Assembly: GCF_039535785.1 (NCBI RefSeq)
Contig: NZ_BAAAXV010000008.1
Coordinates: forward strand, 124,001-188,000
Direction of reading: 5' to 3'
DNA: 64,000 bases
Source of the DNA: Nonomuraea helvata
GTDB taxonomy: Bacteria > Actinomycetota > Actinomycetes > Streptosporangiales > Streptosporangiaceae
Below the pieces are notes generated by a model. That model ran no database searches. It worked only from the letters and a program-made list of their open reading frames with translations, and was not told the DNA's origin. The position numbers and the translations under genes are program-made. Shown one piece after another: positions 51,080 through 59,992 of the stretch (the stretch's first letter is position 1; each line of letters begins with the position of its first letter).

Positions 51080-52246
51080 ATGTCTCAGCATCCTGCTGTC
51101 CCCTTCCGCCCGGCCTGGGCGGCCGGCGCGGCGGTTCTGGCCCTCGCTCTGGGGACCCTCAGCCCGGCGACCGCCGACGTCGCCCCCCAGGACCGGCCGG
51201 GCGGCGCCGTGCAGACGGCGCTGCACGATCTGGTCAGCGGCGGCGAGTTCCCCGGTGCGCTGGCCGCTGTCAGGGAGCGCGACGGGCGCAGCTGGGACTA
51301 CACCGCAGGTGTGGGCGACCTGGTCACGCGGGCGAAGGTCCCGGTCAACGGGCAGGTGCGCATCGCCAGCATCACCAAGACCTTCACCGCCGCGGTCGTG
51401 CTGCAGCTGGCCGGCGAGGGCAAGGTCAAGCTGGACGCGCCGGTCGAGACGTATCTGCCAGGGTTGGTACGCGGCAACGGGAACGACGGCCGCCTGATTA
51501 CCGTCCGCCAGCTGCTCCAGCACACCTCCGGCATGCCCGAGCACGGCAGGGCCATCGCGGGAACGTTCTTCGAAAGCCAGCACCGTTACTTCGAGCCCCG
51601 GGAGCTGCTCGACTTGGCTCTGACGCAGAAGCCGCAGTTCGCACCCGGCAAGAGCTGGGGTTACAGCAACACCGGCTACGTTCTGCTCGGGCTGCTGGTG
51701 CAGAAGGTCACGGGCCGGCCGGTGAGTGCGGAGATCACCGATCGGATCATGACGCCGCTGGGGCTCGGTGACACCTACTGGCCCGCTGCCGGTGAGCAGA
51801 AGATCCGGGGTGTCCACCCCGGGGCTTACAAGTCCAAGACCAGCAAACCGGGCGGCGAACCGGTGGACGTGTCGGAGATGGATCCGTCCAGGGGGTGGGC
51901 GGCCGGGCAGCTGGTCAGCACGCCGCGGGACGTCAACCGGTTCTTGGGCGCGCTGCTGGGGGGCAGGCTCCTCACACCGTCGATGCTGGAGCAGATGAAG
52001 CGGACCGTCCCGGTGGCCGGGGCCCCGCAGGGGTGGGGGTATGGGCTCGGGTTGACGAAGATCCTGCTGAGCTGCGGCGGCCTCGCGTGGGGGCACAGTG
52101 GTGATGTCGGCGGCTACTCGACCCGTAGCGGCATCACCGAGGGCGGCCGGTCGGCCACGGTCACCGCGACCGCGGAGTCTCTCACGGCAGACGGTGACAA
52201 GCAGCTCGACGCCGCCCTTGACACGGCCCTTTGCGCGGGAAGGTAG
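51080..52246 (+). CDS. secreted serine hydrolase, beta-lactamase/D-Ala-D-Ala carboxypeptidase family
   Basis: 388 residues from ATG 51080 with AAGGGAG upstream. Signal peptide (PAWAAGAAVLALALGTLSPA then TADV). Class C-like active site: SxxK as Ser97-Lys100 in IASITK, YxN as Tyr195-Asn197 in GYSNTGY, and HSG at His339 in WGHSGDVGG. Acts outside the membrane on a peptide or ester; could be a DD-carboxypeptidase or esterase. Single gene following an integrase scar. Confidence 0.88.
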   Translation: MSQHPAVPFRPAWAAGAAVLALALGTLSPATADVAPQDRPGGAVQTALHDLVSGGEFPGALAAVRERDGRSWDYTAGVGDLVTRAKVPVNGQVRIASITKTFTAAVVLQLAGEGKVKLDAPVETYLPGLVRGNGNDGRLITVRQLLQHTSGMPEHGRAIAGTFFESQHRYFEPRELLDLALTQKPQFAPGKSWGYSNTGYVLLGLLVQKVTGRPVSAEITDRIMTPLGLGDTYWPAAGEQKIRGVHPGAYKSKTSKPGGEPVDVSEMDPSRGWAAGQLVSTPRDVNRFLGALLGGRLLTPSMLEQMKRTVPVAGAPQGWGYGLGLTKILLSCGGLAWGHSGDVGGYSTRSGITEGGRSATVTATAESLTADGDKQLDAALDTALCAGR

Positions 52247-52313
52247 GGCCCCTCGGGGCAAGCCCGAGCCAGGTTCTCGCGGGTCAGATCCTCACGAGCC
52301 AGTCCCTTGCCGG

Positions 52314-52958
52314 TCAGGCCTTGAGGTAGGCGAGCACGGCTAGGACCCTGCGGTGGCCGCTGTCGGAGGGTTGCAGGCCGAGCTTGGCGAAGATGTTCCT
52401 GATGTGCTTGTTGACCGCACCCTCGCTGATGACCAGCCGCTCGCTCAGATCGGTGTTGGACAACCCCTCCGCCATCAGCGCGAGCACCTCCCGCTCACGC
52501 GCGGTCAAGGCGTGGAGCGGGTCTCCGGCCCGACGGCGGACCAGGAGCTGGGCGATCACCTCGGGGTCGATGGCGGTCCCGCCCTCGGCCACCCGGTGGA
52601 GCGCGTCGAGGAAGGACTGCACCTTGCCGACCCGCTCCTTCAGCAGGTAACCGACCCCCACGCCACCCTTGCTGAGCAGGGCGGATGCGTAGGTGTCCTC
52701 GACATAGGAGGACAGCACCAGCACGGGCAGCTCGGGCCGTGTCCGCCTGGCCTCGATGGCCGCGCGCAGACCCTCGTCGCTGAAGTCCGGCGGCAGCCGT
52801 ACGTCCACGATGAGCGCGTCGGGCGCCTTTTCCGTGACGGCGGCGAGCAGGTCGGCAGCGTTGTCGACGGCGGCGAGCACCTCGATGCCCTCTGCGGCCA
52901 GCAGCAGGGCCAGCCCCTCGCGCAACAGCGCGTCATCTTCGGCGATCACAACCCGCAT
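52314..52958 (-). CDS. NarL/LuxR-type response regulator
   Basis: 214 residues from ATG 52958: receiver domain with Asp52 in LIVDVRLPP and Lys in LLKERV, and a C-terminal LuxR helix-turn-helix (LTAREREVLALMAEGLSNTD, SEGAVNKHIRNIFAKLGL). Overlaps the upstream sensor kinase by 13 nt; the two form a two-component system. Targets unknown. Confidence 0.9.
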   Translation of the reverse strand: MRVVIAEDDALLREGLALLLAAEGIEVLAAVDNAADLLAAVTEKAPDALIVDVRLPPDFSDEGLRAAIEARRTRPELPVLVLSSYVEDTYASALLSKGGVGVGYLLKERVGKVQSFLDALHRVAEGGTAIDPEVIAQLLVRRRAGDPLHALTAREREVLALMAEGLSNTDLSERLVISEGAVNKHIRNIFAKLGLQPSDSGHRRVLAVLAYLKA

Positions 52959-54157
52959 GGCAACTCCACTTTCAGCACGGTCGGCCCGCCGGGCGGGCTG
53001 GTCAGGGTGGTTCGGCCGCCGAAGGCGGCGGCTCGGTGGTCGATTCCGGTCAGGCCGCTGCCGGTGCCGCTGTGGGCGCCGCCCACGCCGTCGTCCTCGA
53101 TCGCGGTGATCAGCAGGCCGCCGTCCAGGTGCACCCGCACCACGGCCTTGTTGGCGTGGCTGTGTTTGGCGACGTTGGTGAGCGCTTCGGCGGCGGTGAA
53201 GTAGGCCGCCGCCTCGACGGCCGCGGGCAGGCGAGGGAAGTCGGTGATCTCGACGGTGCAGGGGACGGGACTGCGCGCGGCCAGCGCGGCGAGCGCACCG
53301 TCGAGCCCGTACTCGGTGAGGACGGGCGGGTGGATGGCCCGGATGGCATCGCGCAGGTTGACCAGGGCGTCGGAGGCGGCCTCTTGGGCCCGTCCGGCCA
53401 GTTGCCGGGTGCTTTCCGGGGCGCCCGCCAGGGCGCGTTCGAGCAGGCCGAGGTGCATGACGACGGCGACCAGGCGGTTCTGCGTGCCGTCGTGGAGGGT
53501 GCGTTCGATGCGTCTGAGTTCTTGTGCGTGGGCCTCGAGTGCCGAGGCCCGAGCCGCGGTCAGCAGTGCCACCTGCTGCGCCAGCCGTACGCGGCCCAGG
53601 GGTTTGAGCAGGCTGCGGCTGAGCCGTTCTGACAGGCCGGCGGCGGGCGGCAGGACCAGGCAGGCCGCGCCCAGGTAGACCGTGGCGACCAACGGGCCGG
53701 TCAGGGCCAGCGGCCAGGAGTCGACTGCGTAGCCGAGCACCGATGGCGGGCTGCCCGTCGTCAGCCGCCACCACAGCGGCAGGGTGGCTGCGTTGAGCGC
53801 GGCCAGGGGCAGGCCGAGTGCCAGGAAGCCGAGCACGATGCCGGTGAGGCCGTGCGCGAGGAGCCAGAGCACTTCCCGCGGGGTGGCGGGGTCGCCCACG
53901 GCCGCGCGCAGGCGCACCGGCAGCGGCCCTTCAAGCGGCAGGTACGGCGGAGCAGGCATCCCCAGGCGCCGGCGCTGCCACCCCGACAGCCGCCTGACCA
54001 GGTGCGTCGCCGGCGGGACCAGGGGCAGGCCGATGCCGGCCAGGCTCAGCAGCGCGGCGCAGACAGCCAGCCAGAACAGCGGCAGGGCGAGCAGCGCGGT
54101 GCTCAACCCGATGATCAGGAAGAGCGCCGCATTCCGCATGGCCGTCAGGACGTTCAT
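52946..54157 (-). CDS. sensor histidine kinase (HisKA_3 type)
   Basis: 403 residues from ATG 54157. The N-terminal membrane sensor domain has four hydrophobic helices (~8-50 and ~100-175), of the putative-sensor type common in actinomycetes. The dimerisation/phospho-acceptor region is RRIERTLHDGTQNRLVAV with His222, and the ATPase has ALTNVAKHSHANKAVVRV, IEDDGVGGA and GSGLTGIDHRAAAFGG. Cognate to the overlapping response regulator. Signal unknown. Confidence 0.9.
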   Translation of the reverse strand: MNVLTAMRNAALFLIIGLSTALLALPLFWLAVCAALLSLAGIGLPLVPPATHLVRRLSGWQRRRLGMPAPPYLPLEGPLPVRLRAAVGDPATPREVLWLLAHGLTGIVLGFLALGLPLAALNAATLPLWWRLTTGSPPSVLGYAVDSWPLALTGPLVATVYLGAACLVLPPAAGLSERLSRSLLKPLGRVRLAQQVALLTAARASALEAHAQELRRIERTLHDGTQNRLVAVVMHLGLLERALAGAPESTRQLAGRAQEAASDALVNLRDAIRAIHPPVLTEYGLDGALAALAARSPVPCTVEITDFPRLPAAVEAAAYFTAAEALTNVAKHSHANKAVVRVHLDGGLLITAIEDDGVGGAHSGTGSGLTGIDHRAAAFGGRTTLTSPPGGPTVLKVELPCGL

Positions 54158-54274
54158 GGGCCACATTCTGCATGGCAGTGCGCGCACCACCGCCAAGACG
54201 CCCACCGGTGGGATGTCGCCCCGCCGCACCGGCTCCTACGTTTGTGCAGGTCAGGAGATATTGATGGGGGCTGA

Positions 54275-54572
54275 GTTGCCGGTCTCGACATGCCGAACTC
54301 CGGCCGGGTGCTCCTGGGCGGCGTGGAGGTGACGGCGCTGGACGAGCCGGGGCTGGCCGCTGGACGGCCCATCGCGACCGGCGTCATCGAAGGCGCCTGC
54401 CGCCACCTCATCGCCGACCGCCTCGACATCACCGGCGCCCGCTGGGGCCTGGCCGGAGCCATCCTGAAACTCCGCCCTCATCACCAACAACGACCTGCCC
54501 GAATGGCGCCATCACCTCGGCCAAGAACATCAGCGCATCCACGGTCGGCACGATAACGAGCACACCACCTGA
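54275..54572 (+). mobile_element. chimeric remnant: ABC ATPase piece joined to ISKra4 transposase tail
   Basis: [25 protein letters not shown] (from 54275) is the segment after Walker A of a LolD-type ABC ATPase. It runs directly into [20 protein letters not shown] and [20 protein letters not shown], the conserved end of ISKra4-family transposases. A one-base shift then continues [31 protein letters not shown] to a stop at 54572. No start, ends or catalytic core remain, so this is the scar of an insertion into an ABC gene followed by decay. Confidence 0.6.
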
Positions 54573-54630
54573 TCAGCCCGGTCCCTCAGAAGGAGCCGCA
54601 CCCCTCCGACTTCCCGGCATTGCCACTAGG

Positions 54631-56874
54631 GTGGCCTCGATGTGCGGAGATCATCAGTGTGCCCCGTATGTCAGGGCCGGGTCGGCCGCCGGTGAGCGGG
54701 AATCAAGACCGGCACCGCCGTCACTGAAACAGGGGCACTTCATTCCGTCGTCGATCGCGCGCGGCACCGGTCATCGGTTGCCGGCGATGCCGTTGGAGGC
54801 GGCGGGCGGAGCCGATCCGCTTCGCCAGGATGTCGAAGTGGGGTGGATCGAGGTGTCTCCCGAGGCCGAGAGGCGGATCGCCGCGGCGCTGGAAAGCGGT
54901 GCTTCTGACCTGGACCTTTCCGGTCTGGAGCTGGACAGCCTGCCTGAGGCGCTGCGCGACCTCACCGGTATTACCAGGCTCGACCTGAGAAACAATCTGT
55001 TCGCTGAATTACCCGAATGGCTGGGGGGCTTCGCGAACCTCACCGAGCTCAAACTGTCAGGGAGCAAGCTCGTCAGCCTGCCTGATGCGTTAGGCGGCCT
55101 CACCAACCTCACCACGCTGGAGCTCAATACCGGCGGCGACCGCCTCACCGCATTGCCGAACTGGCTGTGTAACCTCGCCAATCTGAGGGTGCTCAAGCTG
55201 CGGGACAACAGGATCACCCATTTACCCGAGTGGCTGGGTGATCTGTCCAACCTCACGGTTCTCGACCTGGCCTTCAACAATGTCGCCGTCCTGCCGGACT
55301 CGATCGGCGACCTCACCGGCCTCGCCGAGCTGAACCTCTGGTACAACCAGCTCACCGCTCTGCCGGAAACGTTCGGCAGGCTCACCGGCCTGACCACGCT
55401 CGACCTGGGCCACAATCGGTTCACCGTGCTCCCGGAGGCGTTCGGCGACCTCGCCAACCTCACCGATCTCAGCCTGGCCATGAACCAGCTGACCACGTTG
55501 CCGGACACGCTGGGCGAGCTCACCAGCCTCGTCGAGCTGAACGTCTGCTACAACCGGCTCGCCGCTCTGCCGGAAACGTTCGGCAGGCTCACCAGCCTCA
55601 CCAGGCTGTACCTGGGCGGCGGAAATCGGATCGCCGCGCTGCCGGAGACGCTGAGCAACCTCACCGAACTCGACCTGCAAGACAGCAAGCTCACCGTATT
55701 GCCGGACGGCATAGCCCGGCTCACCAACCTGACCAAACTCAACCTGTACGGCAACCGCATCGCCGAACTGCCGGAGACGCTGAGCAACCTCTCCGAGCTG
55801 AATTTGGGAGTTAACGACCTCGCTGTCCTGCCAAGCGGGCTGGCTGGGCTCACCAATCTCACCAAGCTCAAGCTGTACAGCAATCGGCTCAGCGTTCTGC
55901 CCGACTGGCTGGGTAATCTCACCGGCCTTACCGAGCTGGACCTCAGCAACAATCAGCTGGACCTGTTGCCCGACACATTCGGTACCCTCGCCGGTCTCGC
56001 CGAGCTTGATCTGTCGCAGAACAAGCTCACCGCGTTGCCCGACACCTTCGGCGATCTCGGCAATCTCGGCGAGCTGGAGCTGAGCGGTAACCGGTTGGAC
56101 CTGTTGCCGGATACCTTCGGTGGTCTCGCCGATCTCGTCGAGCTCGACCTGTCGCACAACAATCTCACAGGATTGCCCGAGTCCTTCGGCGACCTTGTCA
56201 GCCTCGCCAAGCTCAATCTGTACGGCAACCACCTGAGCACCTTGCCGGACACGTTCGGCGGCGTCATCGGTCTCAGGGAGCTTGACTTGTCGCACAACAA
56301 GCTCACGACATTGCCCGAGAGCTTCGGCCATCTCGTCAACCTCGCCAAGGTCAATCTGTCCGGCAATCACCATCTGAAAACGTTGCCGGACACGTTCGGC
56401 GGCCTCGTCAATCTCACCTGGCTCGAGGCGCCGCACAATGAGCTCACGACGTTGCCTGACACCTTCGGCAACCTGGCCAACCTCAGGTACCTCAATCTGG
56501 ACGCCAACGAGGTGCGCGCGTTGCCTGACACCATGGGTGACCTGGCCAACCTCGGCTGCCTCAGCCTGGGCGGCAACCAGTTGAGCGCGTTGCCTGACAC
56601 CATGGCCAACCTGGCCAACCTCACTTACCTCGACTTGAGCGAGAACGATCTCACCGAGGTGCCCGAGTGGGTAAGAGGTCTCACCGCCCTTGAGGAACTC
56701 AACCTGGGCGACAACCAAATCACTGCCCTGCCCGAGTGGCTGGAGAACCTCACAGTCACAGAGCTTCGGGTGAGGGGCAACCCGCTCATCTCACCGCCGG
56801 ACTGGCTGATCGACGACGAGGACTGGGACTGGGACGACGAGGACTGGGACGACGAGGACGCGGAAACGCGCTGA
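54631..56874 (+). CDS. large leucine-rich-repeat protein
   Basis: 747 residues. After a ~90-residue N-terminal segment come about 28 leucine-rich repeats, mostly 23 residues (LxxLxLxxNxLtxLPdtfGxLxn), from LDLSGLELDSLPEALRDLTG to the C-terminus, which ends in a strongly acidic tail (DDEDWDWDDEDWDDEDAETR). No signal peptide or membrane segment is seen, so cytoplasmic as read. ATG 54631, GTG or ATG 54787 (MPLEAAGGADPL) are possible starts. The repeat class resembles bacterial and Roco/PIRL-type LRRs used for protein binding. No effector domain is attached. GC is lower than in its neighbours. Confidence 0.82.
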   Translation: MASMCGDHQCAPYVRAGSAAGERESRPAPPSLKQGHFIPSSIARGTGHRLPAMPLEAAGGADPLRQDVEVGWIEVSPEAERRIAAALESGASDLDLSGLELDSLPEALRDLTGITRLDLRNNLFAELPEWLGGFANLTELKLSGSKLVSLPDALGGLTNLTTLELNTGGDRLTALPNWLCNLANLRVLKLRDNRITHLPEWLGDLSNLTVLDLAFNNVAVLPDSIGDLTGLAELNLWYNQLTALPETFGRLTGLTTLDLGHNRFTVLPEAFGDLANLTDLSLAMNQLTTLPDTLGELTSLVELNVCYNRLAALPETFGRLTSLTRLYLGGGNRIAALPETLSNLTELDLQDSKLTVLPDGIARLTNLTKLNLYGNRIAELPETLSNLSELNLGVNDLAVLPSGLAGLTNLTKLKLYSNRLSVLPDWLGNLTGLTELDLSNNQLDLLPDTFGTLAGLAELDLSQNKLTALPDTFGDLGNLGELELSGNRLDLLPDTFGGLADLVELDLSHNNLTGLPESFGDLVSLAKLNLYGNHLSTLPDTFGGVIGLRELDLSHNKLTTLPESFGHLVNLAKVNLSGNHHLKTLPDTFGGLVNLTWLEAPHNELTTLPDTFGNLANLRYLNLDANEVRALPDTMGDLANLGCLSLGGNQLSALPDTMANLANLTYLDLSENDLTEVPEWVRGLTALEELNLGDNQITALPEWLENLTVTELRVRGNPLISPPDWLIDDEDWDWDDEDWDDEDAETR

Positions 56875-57138
56875 TCCTCCCTTACAGCAGTCGCGAACAT
56901 CCCGGGGCGTCGGATCCGGGTCAGCAGGCCAGAGCGGTGCGGCAGGGCATCCAGGTGCTCGCGGGCGTGCCTGGCCTGGCCGTCCAAGTGGTGGAACTCC
57001 TCACCTTCGGTTTCCATTCACCGGTAGGGATCCTCAAGTGTGATGCCGTGGAGGGTCTCGCGCACGACGTCAACCCGGGCGATCGGGGGTTCGGTGATGT
57101 CGCTCATATGCGCGTGATCATATTGCTGCCGTCTTCGT

Positions 57139-57863
57139 GTGCCGCCCGGCGGCGGCCAGGTGATCGCGCCAGGCGGCCATCTCGCGGGCGGTTATCGCCG
57201 AGACGCCCTCGTGCCCGAGCCCGGTGGTGATCTGCCCCCGTTCAACGTTTCACAGGACACCTTCCCGCCCGAACGGGTGGGGCCGGGGCTGCTCGCCATC
57301 GCCGCCACCGCGCACGGCGCGCCCATGGTCGTCGCCGTGCAGGTCGGGCGCGGGACGGGCAAGGTGCCCGTGTACGGCCGCGACGAGGTGCCGTCCCGGT
57401 GGCCGGCGAGTGCGGCCGGGCCGACCCACTGCCGCTACGCGGCCGGACGACCAAGAAACGGCTGGATGCCCAGGTCATGGCGGCCGGCGCGGCCGTGACC
57501 AAGGTGATCTCCTACGGCTGGGACCCGTTCCTGACCTGCCGCCTCAACTGGATGACCCCGTCGTTGAGCGACGACCTCCACGCCTCGTGGAACGCGCCGC
57601 TCATCGTCGGCGCGACCAGGAACGCGGCGGGGATCGCGATCACTGGCCGCAACCTCGCGGGCGGGACGATCAAGGTCCAGTACGCTCGGGCCGGTGCGGC
57701 GATGAAGACGGGCACCGTCGCCCAAGGCCCGGACGAGGCGAGTGCCGCATGGGTCCCTTTCACCACGCCCACCGACGTCGATCCCCGCCGGCCGTTCCTG
57801 TACATCACCGCCGTGAACGGCACCGGCCGATCTAGCACCAACGCGTACGTCATTCCCTTGTAG
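57139..57863 (+). pseudogene. uncharacterised gene, frameshifted
   Basis: Frame one runs from about PPFNVSQDTFPPERVGPGLL through VAVQVGRGTGKVPVYGRDEV. Near 57400 coding quality moves to another frame (RADPLPLRGRTTKKRLDAQV, ISYGWDPFLTCRLNWMTPSL ... RSSTNAYVIPL). Both parts read as one protein of ~240 residues with a shifted base. No domain recognised; the strand-rich C-terminus may be a carbohydrate-binding or fibronectin-like module. The start is uncertain and 56875-57138 upstream shows no gene. Confidence 0.45.
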
Positions 57864-57943
57864 CGGACACGCCCCAGCTTCTGAGGCGGGCCGCCTTGCT
57901 TTGAAGACCTGAGCGATATCCGGCGACGTCGCTCAGATGGGCC

Positions 57944-59209
57944 CTATTGCTGCCAGTTCTCGCATACGAGCCCGTCTGTGGTTCGCATGAAGGCATGGGG
58001 CAGCCAAGTTGCCCCAGGCGAGGTCTGTGTGATGGTGACGCCGACGCCCGCGTCGATGGTATGGCCAGTCAGATTCCCGTGATCCTCCCAGACCGGACTG
58101 GTGCCGTCCCACCGACAGGCCCAGACGGAGTCGTTGCCGTCGGTCACGAAGACCAGTGCGTATTGGGAGCCGTTGTTCATGTCCAGGACGCGTCTCGCAC
58201 CCAAACCGGTTTTGGCGTAATGGTCACTCGGCGGGGCGCCCATGTTGAGCCAGGTGCCGTCCTGACAGGCCCAGAGGTCGCCGGTTGATGCGCTCAGAAC
58301 GAAGCAGCAGGGCTGCGCGAGATCCTCCGAGGCGCTTATGATGATCGCCGCACCGGCCGATCCACTGATCACCGCGGGGTAGCGAGGCCCACCAAGGGCG
58401 GTCCATCGCGTGGACACCATGTCCGTGACACCGAGCCACAGTTGCCTGCCGTCCCACACATAGACCTGCAGGCTCTGCTCGCCGGTTCGGAAGTCCGGGA
58501 CGGCGAGAACTCCCATCGAGGAGCCGATCGCGACGCCGGGCGAACCCATGTTGTACCAGTTCCAGGACAACACGTTCTGCCAGTTCACCCACGCATTGCC
58601 GTCGCTGCCGGTTACGACGGCGAAGGGGGCGAGATCCATCGTCCGCTTCAGCGCGACCGTCACCGCGCCGAGGCCATTGAGAACGTCGACGCTCGCCGGC
58701 TGCCCCTGATCGGACCAGATCCAGTTTGCGCCGTTCCACCAGCGCACCCAGAGATGTCCATCTCGCACGACGAACGCGTAGGGTCGATTCCCATTCGGAT
58801 CGTCGTCGAGGGCGATGACACCAACGGGTCGGTCGACCTTTCCCCCTTGGTCGACCCATTCCCAGATGTCAGCGGGGTTTTTCCAGAGAATCCACAGATG
58901 ACTGTCATCCGCTCGCACGAATACGAAAGGACGGGAGGCCATCGAGACTCTCCTGTCCTGGACCGCCACCGCACCGATCCCGTACGTCACCCCAGGGCCG
59001 GGCTTGCCGCGAAGAGCCCAGGGCCATGGCGTCGGGATGGGCGCGCCGACCCAGGGCAGCGAGGCCACCGCCATGGCTCCGAGGCTGCTCCCCAGAAAGG
59101 TCCGGCGAGAGAGCTCTGGCACGACGACGTCTGCTGGTAATCGTCTGCCGCTGTCGCCGCTGTCGGATAACGCGGGCTGGTCGTCGGGCCGTTGCCCGTT
59201 TGCTGACAT
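57944..59209 (-). CDS. Tat-exported beta-propeller (lectin/tectonin-like) protein
   Basis: 421 residues from ATG 59209 with AGAGGAAG upstream. Twin-arginine signal ELSRRTFLGSSLGAMAVASL at ~33-52, so exported folded. The mature part is made of ~6-7 similar units of 50-60 residues rich in Trp, each with a pattern like DGHLWVRWWNGANWIWSDQG or NAWVNWQNVLSWNWYNMGSP followed by GV-containing strands. This fits PLL/tectonin-type beta-propellers that bind sugars or surfaces. No catalytic motif seen. Fold call by eye, reasonably sure of the repeats, less of the ligand. Solitary gene. Confidence 0.75.
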   Translation of the reverse strand: MSANGQRPDDQPALSDSGDSGRRLPADVVVPELSRRTFLGSSLGAMAVASLPWVGAPIPTPWPWALRGKPGPGVTYGIGAVAVQDRRVSMASRPFVFVRADDSHLWILWKNPADIWEWVDQGGKVDRPVGVIALDDDPNGNRPYAFVVRDGHLWVRWWNGANWIWSDQGQPASVDVLNGLGAVTVALKRTMDLAPFAVVTGSDGNAWVNWQNVLSWNWYNMGSPGVAIGSSMGVLAVPDFRTGEQSLQVYVWDGRQLWLGVTDMVSTRWTALGGPRYPAVISGSAGAAIIISASEDLAQPCCFVLSASTGDLWACQDGTWLNMGAPPSDHYAKTGLGARRVLDMNNGSQYALVFVTDGNDSVWACRWDGTSPVWEDHGNLTGHTIDAGVGVTITQTSPGATWLPHAFMRTTDGLVCENWQQ

Positions 59210-59490
59210 GACTTCTTCCTCTCGCGACCTGAGCGCAAATGTCGCGGTAATTCAGACGCCACCCGTCTCTGTCATCGACCCAGACTGAGGGACAACCCCG
59301 TGCTCGCTGGTGCCGTCGATGCCGATGAACCGTAGCGCCATGATGGCCTCCACTGCTCCGGATGTGCGAACTTGCGCACAGGCGAGCCTGAACGGCGGTT
59401 GCGAGGTCGTCAAGGGTGAGATCCCGACCGGGGCCATCACGGGTCAGCACCGGTGCTGACAACATCCATGATCAACCGATAACAACAAGA
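59210..59490. other. intergenic stretch between Tat protein and tRNA terminator
   Basis: No convincing gene; several short open frames are chance. It contains the 5' region of the Tat-exported protein and ends at the tRNA operon terminator. Confidence 0.5.
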
Positions 59491-59515
59491 AGCCCCAGGC
59501 CTGGGACCTGGGGCT
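59491..59515 (-). terminator. Rho-independent terminator of the tRNA operon
   Basis: Perfect 9-bp stem AGCCCCAGG/CCTGGGGCT with a 7-nt loop, followed on the minus strand by the T-rich TCTTGTTGTTAT. Lies 12 bp beyond the tRNA-Val gene. Confidence 0.8.
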
Positions 59516-59526
59516 CTCTTTCTGCA

Positions 59527-59601
59527 TGGTGGACGATACTGGGATTGAACCAGTGACCTCTTCCGTGTCAGGGAAGCGCTCTCCCGCTGAGCTAATCGTC
59601 C
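59527..59601 (-). tRNA. tRNA-Val (GAC), CCA encoded
   Basis: Complete cloverleaf: acceptor GGACGAT/ATCGTCC, anticodon loop CTGACAC with GAC, T-loop GGTTCAATCCC. The 3' CCA is encoded, unlike the neighbouring tRNAs. Last gene of the cluster on the minus strand. Confidence 0.95.
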
Positions 59602-59620
59602 GTATTGAGTTAGAACTCAG

Positions 59621-59692
59621 AGCGGAAGACGGGATTCGAACCCGCGACCCTCACCTTGGCAAGGTGATGCTCTACCACTGAGCCACTTCCGC
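59621..59692 (-). tRNA. tRNA-Gly (GCC), copy 2
   Basis: Acceptor GCGGAAG/CTTCCGC, anticodon loop TTGCCAA with GCC, T-arm GGGTTCGAATCCC. No encoded CCA. Identical in its 72 nt to the copy at 59830-59901. Confidence 0.95.
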
Positions 59693-59743
59693 GTGGTGCT
59701 GCTTTTACTTTAGCGGATCCCGGAGGGTCCGCCAGCCAGGCCG

Positions 59744-59814
59744 AGGTGGAGACGGGATTTGAACCCGTGTAGACGGCTTTGCAGGCCGCTGCCTCGCCTC
59801 TCGGCCACTCCACC
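59744..59814 (-). tRNA. tRNA-Cys (GCA)
   Basis: Acceptor GGTGGAG/CTCCACC, anticodon loop CTGCAAA with GCA, T-arm GGGTTCAAATCCC. Between the two tRNA-Gly genes; no encoded CCA. Confidence 0.95.
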
Positions 59815-59829
59815 AGGAGTCTTGCTCCG

Positions 59830-59901
59830 AGCGGAAGACGGGATTCGAACCCGCGACCCTCACCTTGGCAAGGTGATGCTCTACCACTGAGCCACTTCCG
59901 C
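59830..59901 (-). tRNA. tRNA-Gly (GCC), copy 1
   Basis: Same 72-nt sequence as the other tRNA-Gly gene. First gene of the minus-strand cluster; the 91 bp between it and the amidase stop should hold the promoter. Confidence 0.95.
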
Positions 59902-59992
59902 GTTAACCCCGGGCGACGTGCGCCGGGCTACGGGAAAACCATATCGCCTTCCCGGAGTGCCCGTGCGCAGCAGGCGGCCCCCGGGGCGAAAT

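Noticed and set aside
55222-56718. 498-codon minus-strand frame opposite the LRR gene
   Set aside because: Its periodicity mirrors the LRR repeats on the other strand.
54631-56874. CRISPR-like periodic repeat
   Set aside because: The 69-bp periodicity is coding LRR repeats, imperfect and without spacers; no CRISPR array seen anywhere in the window.
59621-59901. Attachment-site duplication flanking a mobile element
   Set aside because: The two identical 72-bp copies are complete functional tRNA-Gly genes with only tRNA-Cys between them; no integrase or cargo.
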